Source of the DNA: JBDHTS01 sp044221445
GTDB taxonomy: Bacteria; Pseudomonadota; Alphaproteobacteria; Micavibrionales; Micavibrionaceae
Assembly (NCBI GenBank): GCA_044221445.1
Contig: JBGAPF010000002.1
Coordinates: forward strand, 124,001-188,000
Direction: 5' to 3'
DNA: 64,000 nucleotides
Shown here: positions 54,773 through 63,152 of the stretch, one piece after another
Layout of the letters: the number at the start of each line of letters is the position of its first letter
How positions within the stretch are numbered: position 1 is the first letter of the stretch
Notes under the pieces: model-generated
What the model was told of the DNA's origin: nothing
Seen by the model: only the letters and a program-made list of their open reading frames with translations
Databases searched by the model: none
Made by a program: the position numbers and the translations under genes

Positions 54773-56116
54773 ATGCTGGCTTTCCTGTTTCTTCTTCTCA
54801 TGACTCTGCCTGTGACAGCCTTTGCCGCTGGAACGGCTGAAATCCATGACCTGACTGCTTTTCCGTGGGCATGGCTGTGTGTCGGCATTTTTATCCTCTC
54901 TTATTTGCCTGTGCTGTTTGAGGAAAAAACGCATCTCCGTAAATCAAAACCCGTTATGCTGGGCGCGGGCCTGATCTGGACAGTTATTGCGCTGATGGCG
55001 CCTGGATCGGGTGTCGAAAGCGCCTCCGTTCATGACGCCGCCCTGCACGGCCTCGGCGAGTATGCCAGCCTGCTGCTGTTCCTGCTGGCCGCGATGACCT
55101 ATATCAACGCGCTGGAGGAACGCAATGTCTTCGCCGTGATCCGCGTCCGGCTGATCCGCGCGGGCCTGAATATGCGACAGATGTTCTGGACAACCGGCAT
55201 TATCGCTTTTTTCATGTCCGGCATCGCCGACAACCTGACGACCTCCCTCGTGCTGGGTGCCGTGGTCGTCGCCGTCGGCGGCAGGGACGCAAAGTTCATT
55301 TCCGCCGGATGCGTCAACGTAGTCTGTGCCGCCAACTCCGGCGGGGCTTTTTCCCCGTTCGGAGACATTACGACCCTGATGGCGTGGCAGGCGGGCAAGG
55401 CTGAATTTTTTGAATTCTTCGCGTTGTTCGTCCCCTCCGTCATTTCTTTCCTGATCCCCGCCATTGTGATGAGCCTGTTCATCGGCAGGGACCGCCCCGA
55501 TCCTGCCGCGGAAATGGTAGTGCTGAAGACCGGTGCCACGAAAATGATCGCCCTCGGCTTTCTGACCATTGCGCTGGCGGTGGGTTTTGAACAGATACTG
55601 CATCTTCCCGCCTTCATGGGTATGATGACGGGCCTGTCGCTGCTGATGATCTATTCCTGGCATATCCAGCAGACCCGCGACGACACGTTTGACATCTTCC
55701 ATCGTATTTCTGCGGCAGAATGGGACACGCTATTGTTTTTCTTCGGCGTGATTTTCAGCGTCGGAGGCCTCGGCTTTCTGGGTTATCTCGACCTTCTGTC
55801 CTCGACGCTCTATGACGGCCTAGGCGCCGGAACGACGAACGTAGCGCTCGGCTTCATGTCGGCCATTATCGACAATATACCTGTCATGTTCGCGGTTCTC
55901 AGCATGGATCCCGACATGGACCATTTCCAATGGCTCCTGGTCACTTTTACGACCGGCGTCGGCGGGAGCCTTCTCTCGGTCGGGTCGGCGGCCGGCGTTG
56001 CCCTGATGGGCCTGGCGCGCGGCCACTACACCTTTTCCAGCCACTTGAAATGGACGCCCATTATCCTTCTGGGCTATGCGGGCGGCATCGCCGCCCACTA
56101 TTTTATCAATAGCTGA
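54773..56116 (+). CDS. nhaD: NhaD-type sodium/proton antiporter
   Basis: 447 residues from the ATG at 54773, which opens a signal-like helix (MLAFLFLLLMTLPVTAFAAG); an upstream start at 54734 is less likely. About 12 membrane helices. SGIADNLTTSLVLGAVVVAV, NVVCAANSGGAFSPFGDITT and IIDNIPVMFAVLSMD are the ion-translocation signatures of the NhaD/ArsB superfamily. Exports sodium in exchange for protons, usual in marine or alkali-tolerant bacteria. Confidence 0.9.
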   Translation: MLAFLFLLLMTLPVTAFAAGTAEIHDLTAFPWAWLCVGIFILSYLPVLFEEKTHLRKSKPVMLGAGLIWTVIALMAPGSGVESASVHDAALHGLGEYASLLLFLLAAMTYINALEERNVFAVIRVRLIRAGLNMRQMFWTTGIIAFFMSGIADNLTTSLVLGAVVVAVGGRDAKFISAGCVNVVCAANSGGAFSPFGDITTLMAWQAGKAEFFEFFALFVPSVISFLIPAIVMSLFIGRDRPDPAAEMVVLKTGATKMIALGFLTIALAVGFEQILHLPAFMGMMTGLSLLMIYSWHIQQTRDDTFDIFHRISAAEWDTLLFFFGVIFSVGGLGFLGYLDLLSSTLYDGLGAGTTNVALGFMSAIIDNIPVMFAVLSMDPDMDHFQWLLVTFTTGVGGSLLSVGSAAGVALMGLARGHYTFSSHLKWTPIILLGYAGGIAAHYFINS

Positions 56117-56268
56117 AAAAATAGTCGGCACGGCCTATTTACTTGCCCGCCCGGACTCACACATCATAGGAATAATCCCGTCCGGGAGAGGATAATTTCC
56201 CTGAAAAGAACTGTCCTTTGGAAAGCCCTTTTAAGGGCGTCGATTCATATACTGCATACAGGGATTTT

Positions 56269-57183
56269 ATGACCGAGCATCATCATTACAACGCCTTCAT
56301 CAAAACCATTTTCATCTCCCTGTCCGGCTGGATGCTGTATGTGTTTTCGGACACGATCACCAAATGGCTGACCGACAGCTATTCGGTCTCGGAAATCATG
56401 GTCGTCAGTTACACTGCGGGGCTGCTCCTGATCGTGCCGTATATCGGCCTCCGGTACGGCTGGAAAGCCTTTTTGCCTGAACGCACATGGAAACTGCACG
56501 TCATGCGGGGGATCAGCGGGGCGCTCGGCACGGTCGTCGGCGTTCATGCCCTGCACCTGATTCCGCTCACCGATTTTTATGGCGTGGTTTTCCTTACGCC
56601 GCTGCTGCTCTGCCTGATGTCGCATTTCATCCTGAAGGAACGCATCGGCAAACACCGCATCACGGCCATCGTCGTCGGTTTTATGGGTGTCCTGGTGCTG
56701 GCCGGACCTCAGTTCAGCGCAGGCAGCGCGGGCTATCTGTTCGCTCTGTCGGCCGTGATCTTCGCCGCATCGAACGGCATCCTCGTCCGCAAGATCGGGC
56801 GGGAAACAGTGCTCTTGCGCTTTGCTTTCTACGTTTTCGCCGCCAACGTCGTCATCAATCTTCCGATCCTGATGATGGAGGATTCCTTCGTCATGCCGCA
56901 GCCCGGTGACATAGCCCTGTTCCTTGCCATTCCTCCGATCGTCATGGGCGGCCTGATCGCCTATTCGGTCGCCTTTTCACGGGTCAAGGAAACAGCCATG
57001 ATCGCCCCTTTCCACTATTCCCAGATTATCTGGGGCGCGATTCTCGGTTATTTCCTGTTCCATGAGGTACCTACGGCCCGCACCGTCATTGGCGCTGCCA
57101 TCATTATTGGCGCGGGGCTTTATATGATCTGGCGCGAATATGTCCTCCATAAGGCTTCGGTCATACGCAGCCTGCCGCGATAG
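56269..57183 (+). CDS. EamA-domain (DMT) transporter
   Basis: 304 residues from the ATG at 56269, which has AGGGA upstream; the frame reaches a TTG at 56218. About 10 helices in two EamA repeats: the first ends HLIPLTDFYGVVFLTPLLL, the second ends APFHYSQIIWGAILGYFLF. The family exports small metabolites such as amino acids; the substrate here is unknown. The perfect palindrome GCCCTTTTAAGGGC (56225-56238) just before it may belong to the nhaD end. Confidence 0.88.
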   Translation: MTEHHHYNAFIKTIFISLSGWMLYVFSDTITKWLTDSYSVSEIMVVSYTAGLLLIVPYIGLRYGWKAFLPERTWKLHVMRGISGALGTVVGVHALHLIPLTDFYGVVFLTPLLLCLMSHFILKERIGKHRITAIVVGFMGVLVLAGPQFSAGSAGYLFALSAVIFAASNGILVRKIGRETVLLRFAFYVFAANVVINLPILMMEDSFVMPQPGDIALFLAIPPIVMGGLIAYSVAFSRVKETAMIAPFHYSQIIWGAILGYFLFHEVPTARTVIGAAIIIGAGLYMIWREYVLHKASVIRSLPR

Positions 57184-57260
57184 CGTCAACCAAAACTTTT
57201 GACAAGCGGGCGGCAATGCCTGAAAGTTGAATCGTAAAACTTTCCAGAAGCCTCCCCGCC

Positions 57261-59318
57261 TTGTCTAAAAACATTCTCATGGTTGCCTTTTTCTGCCTGG
57301 CCGTCTTAACGCTGGCCGGACGGGTTACCGCACGCGGCGCGGCCCCCTCCGCCACCGGCCCTCTCGGCTTAAACACGGTCCCCAGCGCACGGATGGATCC
57401 AGTTGGCACCATGAGGCTGCAGGCCTCGACCATTGGCCCTTATGCCCATGGATCCCTCGGGCTTCAGATTGCGAAACCGCTCTATATCTCCCTTCGGCAG
57501 ACTGCCGATACAGGCGCCGCAAGCCGGTTTTATCCCGGTATCGATCTTAAAATCAGCTTGCTTGGCGAAACCGGGCGCATGCCGGCCCTGGCGCTAGGGC
57601 TCCAGTCGGCCATCGGCCACAAGCGCATGGCGGGAGAATATCTGGCCGCCTCCAAACGTTTCGGCGATTTCGACCTGACGGGCGGGATAGGCTGGGGCCG
57701 GATGAGCGGCGGCATCGATAACCCGCTGAAACATCTGCTCGGCCATTTCGGCAGGAAACGCGCGTCGGACGGCGAAGACGGCAACGGGCCGGATGACTGG
57801 TTCACAGGCGAAACGGTCGGGCTGTTCGGAGGCGTCGCCTGGGATTCGCCGATTGACGGGCTGTCCCTTAAAGCCGACTGGAACGCCGATTCCTGGCAGG
57901 CCGAAAAAGCGGCGCCGGATTTCAGGCCTTCCAAACCATGGTCGGTTGGGTTCAGTTACAGCCCGCGTGACTGGATGACCTTTGGCGCGGCCCTGATCGG
58001 CGGCAATAAGGTCTATGGGTCCTTAAGTTTTCAGGCCCCCGTCGAACGCTGGCCAGGTCGCTCGCGCCATCGGGACGATCCGCAACCATTTATGCCTGGC
58101 CAGAAGGAGTCTGCCAATACCACGGCGATTGGACGCATCGCCGCCGTACAGCCTCCAGGTCTTGATGGCGCTGTCGTGAAAAACGCCCACGTCGCCGCAA
58201 CCCGCACATTTATCAACCCCGGAGACTCCCTGCCTTACAGGCTCGGGCGGTCGGCGCGCGCCATGGCCCCTTATAGTGGCCTGAAGGCGGAAGCTTTCGA
58301 TATCCAGCCTGCCATCCTCGGCCTCGACGGCCCGCCCGTCCGGCTCGCGCGGCGCGACCTTGAACAGGCAATGGCCGATGGCAGCGGCAGTCCTCAGGAA
58401 ATATGGCGGCATGCCCGTTTCGGCCCCGATGACAGCCCCTCTTCGCCTGTCCCGATCGCGGCCCGGCCACGGTATTACGGCCTGCTGCTCGATACCAAGG
58501 CCAGCCTGTCCGAAGACGATCAGGGTGTGCTCTACCGCACCGGCCTGGTGGTGGATACAAAACACATGCTGACCCGGCATCTGCTGACCGGCGAGTCTGT
58601 CCGGATCAACCTGTCAGACAATTTAAGGCACCTGAACGATTTCCGCCTGCGTCCGCTGTTGCCCGTGCGCAGCGATGAGGATTATTTCGCAGCGCGCCGC
58701 CTTTCAGTCGACCGCAGTTATTTAAGCTGGATGCAAAGCATCAACCGCGACTGGCATTATGCCCTCACGGCTGGGTATTTGGAGGAAATGTATGCGGGCT
58801 TTGGCGGCGAAATTCTTTACCGCCCGTTCGGGCGCACCTTCGCTTTTGGGGCGGAAGCATGGGAGGCCCTGAAGCGCGATCCGTCCATACCTTTCAATCT
58901 GGGAGTGAACGGCGACCATCTTCTGACTGGCCACCTCAAGGCCTGGTATGAAATCCCTGGCACCGACCTGACGTTTCAGGCAAAAATCGGCCGCTATCTG
59001 GCCGAAGACATCGGCGGCACGCTCTCGCTCACCAATGATTTCAGAAACGGCGCATCGGTGGAGGCGTTCGTCACCGCAACCAACAAACGGGATTACAACG
59101 TCTTCGGCGGCGAGACCCAGTTGTACAGCGGCCTGCGCCTGCGAGTACCGCTTGGCAACATTCCTCTTGTCCCCGGCGGTAGCGAAGCCCGCTTCACAGC
59201 CGCTCCCTTCGGTCGAGACAGCGGCCAGAGCCTGGACAATCCCCTGCCCCTCTACGACCTGACAAACCCTTTCTCCTACCGCCAGATCGCCGGGCAGTGG
59301 AAGGACATCGTCGAATAA
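57261..59318 (+). CDS. YjbH-like exopolysaccharide outer-membrane protein
   Basis: 685 residues from a TTG at 57261; an ATG at 57279 (MVAFFCLAVLTLAGRV) is also plausible and keeps the signal peptide. After the signal, GLNTVPSARMDPVGTMRLQA (about 36-55) is the YjbH start; long amphipathic strands follow and the protein ends FSYRQIAGQWKDIVE. YjbH-type beta-barrels help export or shape exopolysaccharide, normally within a yjbEFGH cluster. Here none of the partners is adjacent, so it stands alone. Confidence 0.75.
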   Translation: MSKNILMVAFFCLAVLTLAGRVTARGAAPSATGPLGLNTVPSARMDPVGTMRLQASTIGPYAHGSLGLQIAKPLYISLRQTADTGAASRFYPGIDLKISLLGETGRMPALALGLQSAIGHKRMAGEYLAASKRFGDFDLTGGIGWGRMSGGIDNPLKHLLGHFGRKRASDGEDGNGPDDWFTGETVGLFGGVAWDSPIDGLSLKADWNADSWQAEKAAPDFRPSKPWSVGFSYSPRDWMTFGAALIGGNKVYGSLSFQAPVERWPGRSRHRDDPQPFMPGQKESANTTAIGRIAAVQPPGLDGAVVKNAHVAATRTFINPGDSLPYRLGRSARAMAPYSGLKAEAFDIQPAILGLDGPPVRLARRDLEQAMADGSGSPQEIWRHARFGPDDSPSSPVPIAARPRYYGLLLDTKASLSEDDQGVLYRTGLVVDTKHMLTRHLLTGESVRINLSDNLRHLNDFRLRPLLPVRSDEDYFAARRLSVDRSYLSWMQSINRDWHYALTAGYLEEMYAGFGGEILYRPFGRTFAFGAEAWEALKRDPSIPFNLGVNGDHLLTGHLKAWYEIPGTDLTFQAKIGRYLAEDIGGTLSLTNDFRNGASVEAFVTATNKRDYNVFGGETQLYSGLRLRVPLGNIPLVPGGSEARFTAAPFGRDSGQSLDNPLPLYDLTNPFSYRQIAGQWKDIVE

Positions 59319-59331
59319 TCAGAGGGATCTT

Positions 59332-60069
59332 TTAAGGGCCTTGCATTCCGTCAAGGACGGGAACAGGCGCACGGGAAGAAAGTTTATAATGGTCATAAAC
59401 CGCCTTGGCCGCTTCTTCGATCATTCCCGGATCGACAGACTTATCGTCACGGGCCGCACGAATAAGCGGACGCAGAAATTCCGTTCCTGCGAACCCCAGC
59501 GGAAATTCCTCGATCCCGCACATCAGCGCCTCCATATCGCGGTCATCCATCAGGGCAATTGTGGAAGATGCTCCTGGCACCATTGTTTCAAGCGCGGCTT
59601 TGGCATCGCCAGACTCCATATACACGGCGGCGCCGATGAGCAGTCCCGCGATCGCCCCGCCCCGCTTGCCCAGTTTAGTGGCTATTTCTTCTATGAATTT
59701 TTTTGTCTCTGAACCGCCTGCCCTGCCGAGGGCGTGCCCGATGTGGTTTAGCGAACCGTCTATTCCTTTAAAATTGCTTCGTTCCAGATTTGTCAGCACA
59801 ACGGCGGGCGAAGGTTTCCCCTTTAAGACCTGCATGTAATCGTCATGGTTGCCGACAAAAAACGGGACCAGATTCCCGGTCGCGTCCTTGGCGAGAAGGG
59901 CGCGGTTACCGCCGCGGAGGTCAAGGCTGTATATTCCGTCCAGGCCTTCTTTTGTACGGATAAGAGCAGGATTGTTGAGAGCTTTATTGGCCCCGTCTTC
60001 GAACAGGCTCATGAGCTGCCTGTTCTTTCTAAGGCATTTTAAAAAATTCGCCGTGACGTCAATTTCCAT
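59332..60069 (-). CDS. RelE/ParE-like N-terminal domain fused to glycine-rich C-terminal region
   Basis: 245 residues from the ATG at 60069, preceded by GGAG. Residues about 1-85 (NFLKCLRKNRQLMSLFED... EGLDGIYSLDLRGGNRALLA ...PFFVGNHDDYMQVL) have the size and strand order of RelE/ParE/HigB mRNA-interferase toxins, including the final H-x-x-Y. The rest holds a glycine-rich hydrophobic segment (KRGGAIAGLLIGAAVYMES, about 135-153) able to span a membrane, and a charged tail. Catalytic residues cannot be confirmed by eye. It follows the next entry with a 4-base gap, as in toxin-antitoxin operons. Confidence 0.5.
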   Translation of the reverse strand: MEIDVTANFLKCLRKNRQLMSLFEDGANKALNNPALIRTKEGLDGIYSLDLRGGNRALLAKDATGNLVPFFVGNHDDYMQVLKGKPSPAVVLTNLERSNFKGIDGSLNHIGHALGRAGGSETKKFIEEIATKLGKRGGAIAGLLIGAAVYMESGDAKAALETMVPGASSTIALMDDRDMEALMCGIEEFPLGFAGTEFLRPLIRAARDDKSVDPGMIEEAAKAVYDHYKLSSRAPVPVLDGMQGP

Positions 60070-60073
60070 GGCT

Positions 60074-60568
60074 TCAGTGCTCCAGCCTACGAAGTCCGGT
60101 CGTGTTGGAACGGGGCCCCGGATCGGAGTCGCGCCTTGCTTGTTCCGCAAGGTCGATGAGAGCCAGGCGCGCTGCAGGATCTTTCAGGCGCGCTTCATCG
60201 GCTTCGGCCCAGCCCATTTCGGAAACCACATACAAGCCGAATATATGCGCGCGTTCCTGCGCCCTGGGGTGGGACGCGCGGAGATGTTCGATAATACTGT
60301 CGCGCAATGCTAAAAATTTAGGCGAAAGCCCGCCTTCGATGATGCCTACTTTTTCTGCGGCGATTTCGAAGGCCTGGCGGCATCTCGCGGAATAACTTGT
60401 ATTCAGGGGAAAGTTAAGTTTAAGGGCATCCAGTTCAGGCTGCTCGGCGCCTTCTTCGATGACCGAACCCACATAATCCGCCACATGATCCTGCCGCCCT
60501 TCATCAAGAAAAGCGGCAAGACATGCCAGCTGACGCACATGATTTTCCGTGTATGCGAATGAACCCAT
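60074..60568 (-). CDS. Hypothetical helical protein upstream of the RelE-like fusion
   Basis: 164 residues, GAGGA 5 bases before the ATG. Predominantly helical with acidic and hydrophobic faces (LAAFLDEGRQDHVADYVGSV, ARCRQAFEIAAEKVGIIEGG). No DNA-binding motif obvious. Its coupling with the RelE-like gene makes it a candidate antitoxin or immunity partner, but it is longer than usual antitoxins (70-100 residues). No known family recognised. Confidence 0.55.
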   Translation of the reverse strand: MGSFAYTENHVRQLACLAAFLDEGRQDHVADYVGSVIEEGAEQPELDALKLNFPLNTSYSARCRQAFEIAAEKVGIIEGGLSPKFLALRDSIIEHLRASHPRAQERAHIFGLYVVSEMGWAEADEARLKDPAARLALIDLAEQARRDSDPGPRSNTTGLRRLEH

Positions 60569-60627
60569 AAAATCCTCAGGACTATAATATGACTATGAAA
60601 GGAGGATGACAACAAATTCAGGCAAAA

Positions 60628-60650
60628 AAAACCGCCCCGAAAGGCGGCTG
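60628..60650 (-). terminator. Rho-independent terminator of the rluD unit
   Basis: On the minus strand CCGCC-TTTCGG-GGCGG followed by TTTTTTTT (plus strand AAAAAAAACCGCC...GGCGG). Lies 140 bases after the rluD stop. The rest of the 60569-60790 gap is AT-rich and shows nothing else. Confidence 0.8.
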
Positions 60651-60790
60651 GAAAGTTTAAATCTGGAGAATATCATCATCAAGTCAGGAGAACCGTAACT
60701 ACAATAAAGAAGAACCCCCTTAGCCGCCCGCTGTTCAACTTATCTTTTACCAGTATTGCATAAAATTTTATTTAAATCCAAATAATTCCC

Positions 60791-61804
60791 CTAACTATTT
60801 GCTTTAAAACAATTAATTAGTGTATCGAAATCTTGCGGGATTGGTGCTTCGAATGCCATTTCCTGCTCTGTCAGCGGATGGATGAAACCGATCCTCCCCG
60901 CATGCAGCGCCTGCCTTGGAAACCGGATTACCGCTTCTAAGGCCTCCATGGTCATACCCGCTTTTTTCATCAGCGCGCGCTGTGCCGTGGCCTGCAGGCC
61001 GTAAAGCGGATCGCCTGCCAGAGGATGTCCAATATGGGCTAGGTGGACCCTGACCTGATGCGTCCGCCCGGTTTCCAGCCTGCAATCGATCAAGCTGGCG
61101 GCGTCATGGTATCGTTCCCTGACCTTATAATGCGTGACCGCGTGACGGCCGTCGCGGCGGATAACGGCCATTTTCAGTCGGTCGGACGGGCTGCGGCCTA
61201 GCGGGGCGTCAATATGGCCGACAGGCAGCATCGGGACTTTCCAGGCCAGCGCCACGTATTCGCGTCTTAATGTCCTGTCGGAGAGTTGGTTTGCAAGCCC
61301 TTGGTGTGCCGCATCCGATTTGGCGACGACCATCAATCCCGTCGTATCTTTGTCGAGCCGGTGGACGATGCCGGGGCGCAGGACGCCCCCTATGCCCGAA
61401 AGACTGTCGCCGCAATGGTGCAGCAGCGCATTGACCAGCGTACCCGTGTGGTTTCCCGCGCCTGGATGAACGACAAGTCCCGCCTGTTTGTTGATAACCA
61501 GGAGCGCCTCGTCCTCGTACACGACGTCCAAAGGAATAGCTTCCGGCTCAGGGTAATGTTTGACGGGCGCGGGCACGTCGACGGCCAGCACATGGCCGGC
61601 GAAAATATCCGCCGACGGAATACGGCAGACCTTGCCGTCCACCGTCACCGCGCCTTCGAGGATAAGGTTTTTCAGACGGGTACGCGAAAGCCCGGGACAC
61701 AGGCCGGTGAGGATGATGTCGAGACGCCCGTCGCGCTCGGCTATACCGGACAGCATACCGCCTGCGACGGCTTCGTCTTCTGTATCTATATCGTCTGTGA
61801 TCAT
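60791..61804 (-). CDS. rluD: RluD-family 23S rRNA pseudouridine synthase
   Basis: 337 residues from the ATG at 61804, which overlaps the stop of the upstream gene (ATGA). An N-terminal S4 RNA-binding domain (RLDIILTGLCPGLSRTRLKN) is followed by the catalytic domain: VVHPGAGNHTGTLVNALLHH and HRLDKDTTGLMVVAK with the catalytic Asp; then LETGRTHQVRVHLAHIGHPL. RluD modifies helix 69 of 23S rRNA; RluC or another specificity cannot be fully excluded. Confidence 0.92.
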   Translation of the reverse strand: MITDDIDTEDEAVAGGMLSGIAERDGRLDIILTGLCPGLSRTRLKNLILEGAVTVDGKVCRIPSADIFAGHVLAVDVPAPVKHYPEPEAIPLDVVYEDEALLVINKQAGLVVHPGAGNHTGTLVNALLHHCGDSLSGIGGVLRPGIVHRLDKDTTGLMVVAKSDAAHQGLANQLSDRTLRREYVALAWKVPMLPVGHIDAPLGRSPSDRLKMAVIRRDGRHAVTHYKVRERYHDAASLIDCRLETGRTHQVRVHLAHIGHPLAGDPLYGLQATAQRALMKKAGMTMEALEAVIRFPRQALHAGRIGFIHPLTEQEMAFEAPIPQDFDTLINCFKANS

Positions 61805-63084
61805 GGCGCGCCACAAGGGTCGGCGTAACGGGGCGACGGGCTGGCGACGAACGCCCAGCCCTGGTAACGCGACGCGGATTGCGTATCCTTGCCTGTATCG
61901 ATAGAGGCCGTCACGATGCGTTGCCCGCTCCCGTTCACGCTGAAATCTCCCGCTCGGGCGGCAATGCCGCGCATGTAATCCGTCTCCGCCAGCAGCATGC
62001 CGTTTCTCGCCAGGGTCATCAGCCGTATGTGGCCGGGATCTTTGCCGCCCTTCTCAGACACCGCGTTCACCATTATCTCAACCCGCCCGTCGGACAGCGA
62101 CGCGACCCCGAGCGCTGAAAGCCCGGCATCTTCGCGCCTGTAATAGCGCTGCCATACCGGATCGCCGGTCCCGTTGACTTTCATGGCCCAGGCCGATGGC
62201 AGGCCGCCATCCATGGGACGCGCCTCCCCGGCACCGATAAAACCGTCCTCCACGGCAACCGAGCGGCGCAGCATCGCAAACGCCCCACGTGCATAGCTGC
62301 GCTGCCAGATGATCGCGCCATCCGCATCGAGCTTCATCAGCCAGCCGGCTGACCGGCCCCCTTCACCGCCTATGCGCCCCGCCGCCAGGTACCCGTCGCT
62401 GCCGAGGGGTGTAATGTCCATCAGCATATTGCCGGCCCCCGGCTGATATGTGCGGCGCCAGATCGTCGCTCCGTTCGAGGACAGGTGGGTCACCACGCTG
62501 TATTCATCGCCCGTTTTTGGACTGGCGGCATGAAACACCGCGACCATGCCGTTCCTGTCGCCCGCTGCCGGCGCCAGCGCAGCCGCCTCAAGGTCATGGC
62601 CCGGCTCCCTGAATATACGCTCGCTCTTATAGCGCCCGTCCTTGCCATACCACGCCAGGCGGGCCCAGTGGCCGCCTTTCCCGTACACGTCCGACAGCAC
62701 GGCGAACCCGTCTTTCAGCGCCATGATGCGATAGGGGCGCTCGTCGTCTTTGACCTTATGCATCTTTTCGACCAGCGGACGTCCGCCCCGGTTTAACTGC
62801 ACGAGAACCATTTCTGAGGTTTTAAAGCTTTTCTTGTCGATGGCCCTTCCCACGCTGAACACCGTCCCGTCTTCTGCGGCGGCGCTGGCGGACAGCTGGA
62901 TCATCCGGTCCGGACGGCCATATGCCGCGCCCCATACAGGCGCCGTGCCGAAATGCGGACGGGTCAGGCCGCTGATTACCTGGCGGTTGATGGCACACGG
63001 ATCCTGACGCGCCTTATCCTGCGCCCGGACGGCGGGGATCAATGTCAGGACCACTAAGGTCGCTAGCGAAAGGCGTCTCATCAT
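61801..63084 (-). CDS. Secreted beta-propeller-like protein of unknown function
   Basis: 427 residues with a clear signal peptide (MMRRLSLATLVVLTLIPAVRAQ). The body consists of repeated units of about 45 residues with the pattern G-x-W-x-x-K-L-D-A-D-G-x-I-I-W-Q-R-S-Y (for example AGWLMKLDADGAIIWQRSY), resembling outer-membrane or periplasmic PQQ-like/delta-60-repeat propellers. Two cysteines near the ends (DPC motifs) may form a disulfide. Overlaps rluD by four bases. Function unknown. Confidence 0.7.
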   Translation of the reverse strand: MMRRLSLATLVVLTLIPAVRAQDKARQDPCAINRQVISGLTRPHFGTAPVWGAAYGRPDRMIQLSASAAAEDGTVFSVGRAIDKKSFKTSEMVLVQLNRGGRPLVEKMHKVKDDERPYRIMALKDGFAVLSDVYGKGGHWARLAWYGKDGRYKSERIFREPGHDLEAAALAPAAGDRNGMVAVFHAASPKTGDEYSVVTHLSSNGATIWRRTYQPGAGNMLMDITPLGSDGYLAAGRIGGEGGRSAGWLMKLDADGAIIWQRSYARGAFAMLRRSVAVEDGFIGAGEARPMDGGLPSAWAMKVNGTGDPVWQRYYRREDAGLSALGVASLSDGRVEIMVNAVSEKGGKDPGHIRLMTLARNGMLLAETDYMRGIAARAGDFSVNGSGQRIVTASIDTGKDTQSASRYQGWAFVASPSPRYADPCGAP

Positions 63085-63152
63085 GGCGGCGAGTCTAGAA
63101 TTGAAACGGAATATTGTCTATCGTTCATAAAGTTCTTCTGTCAGGGCCGCCC

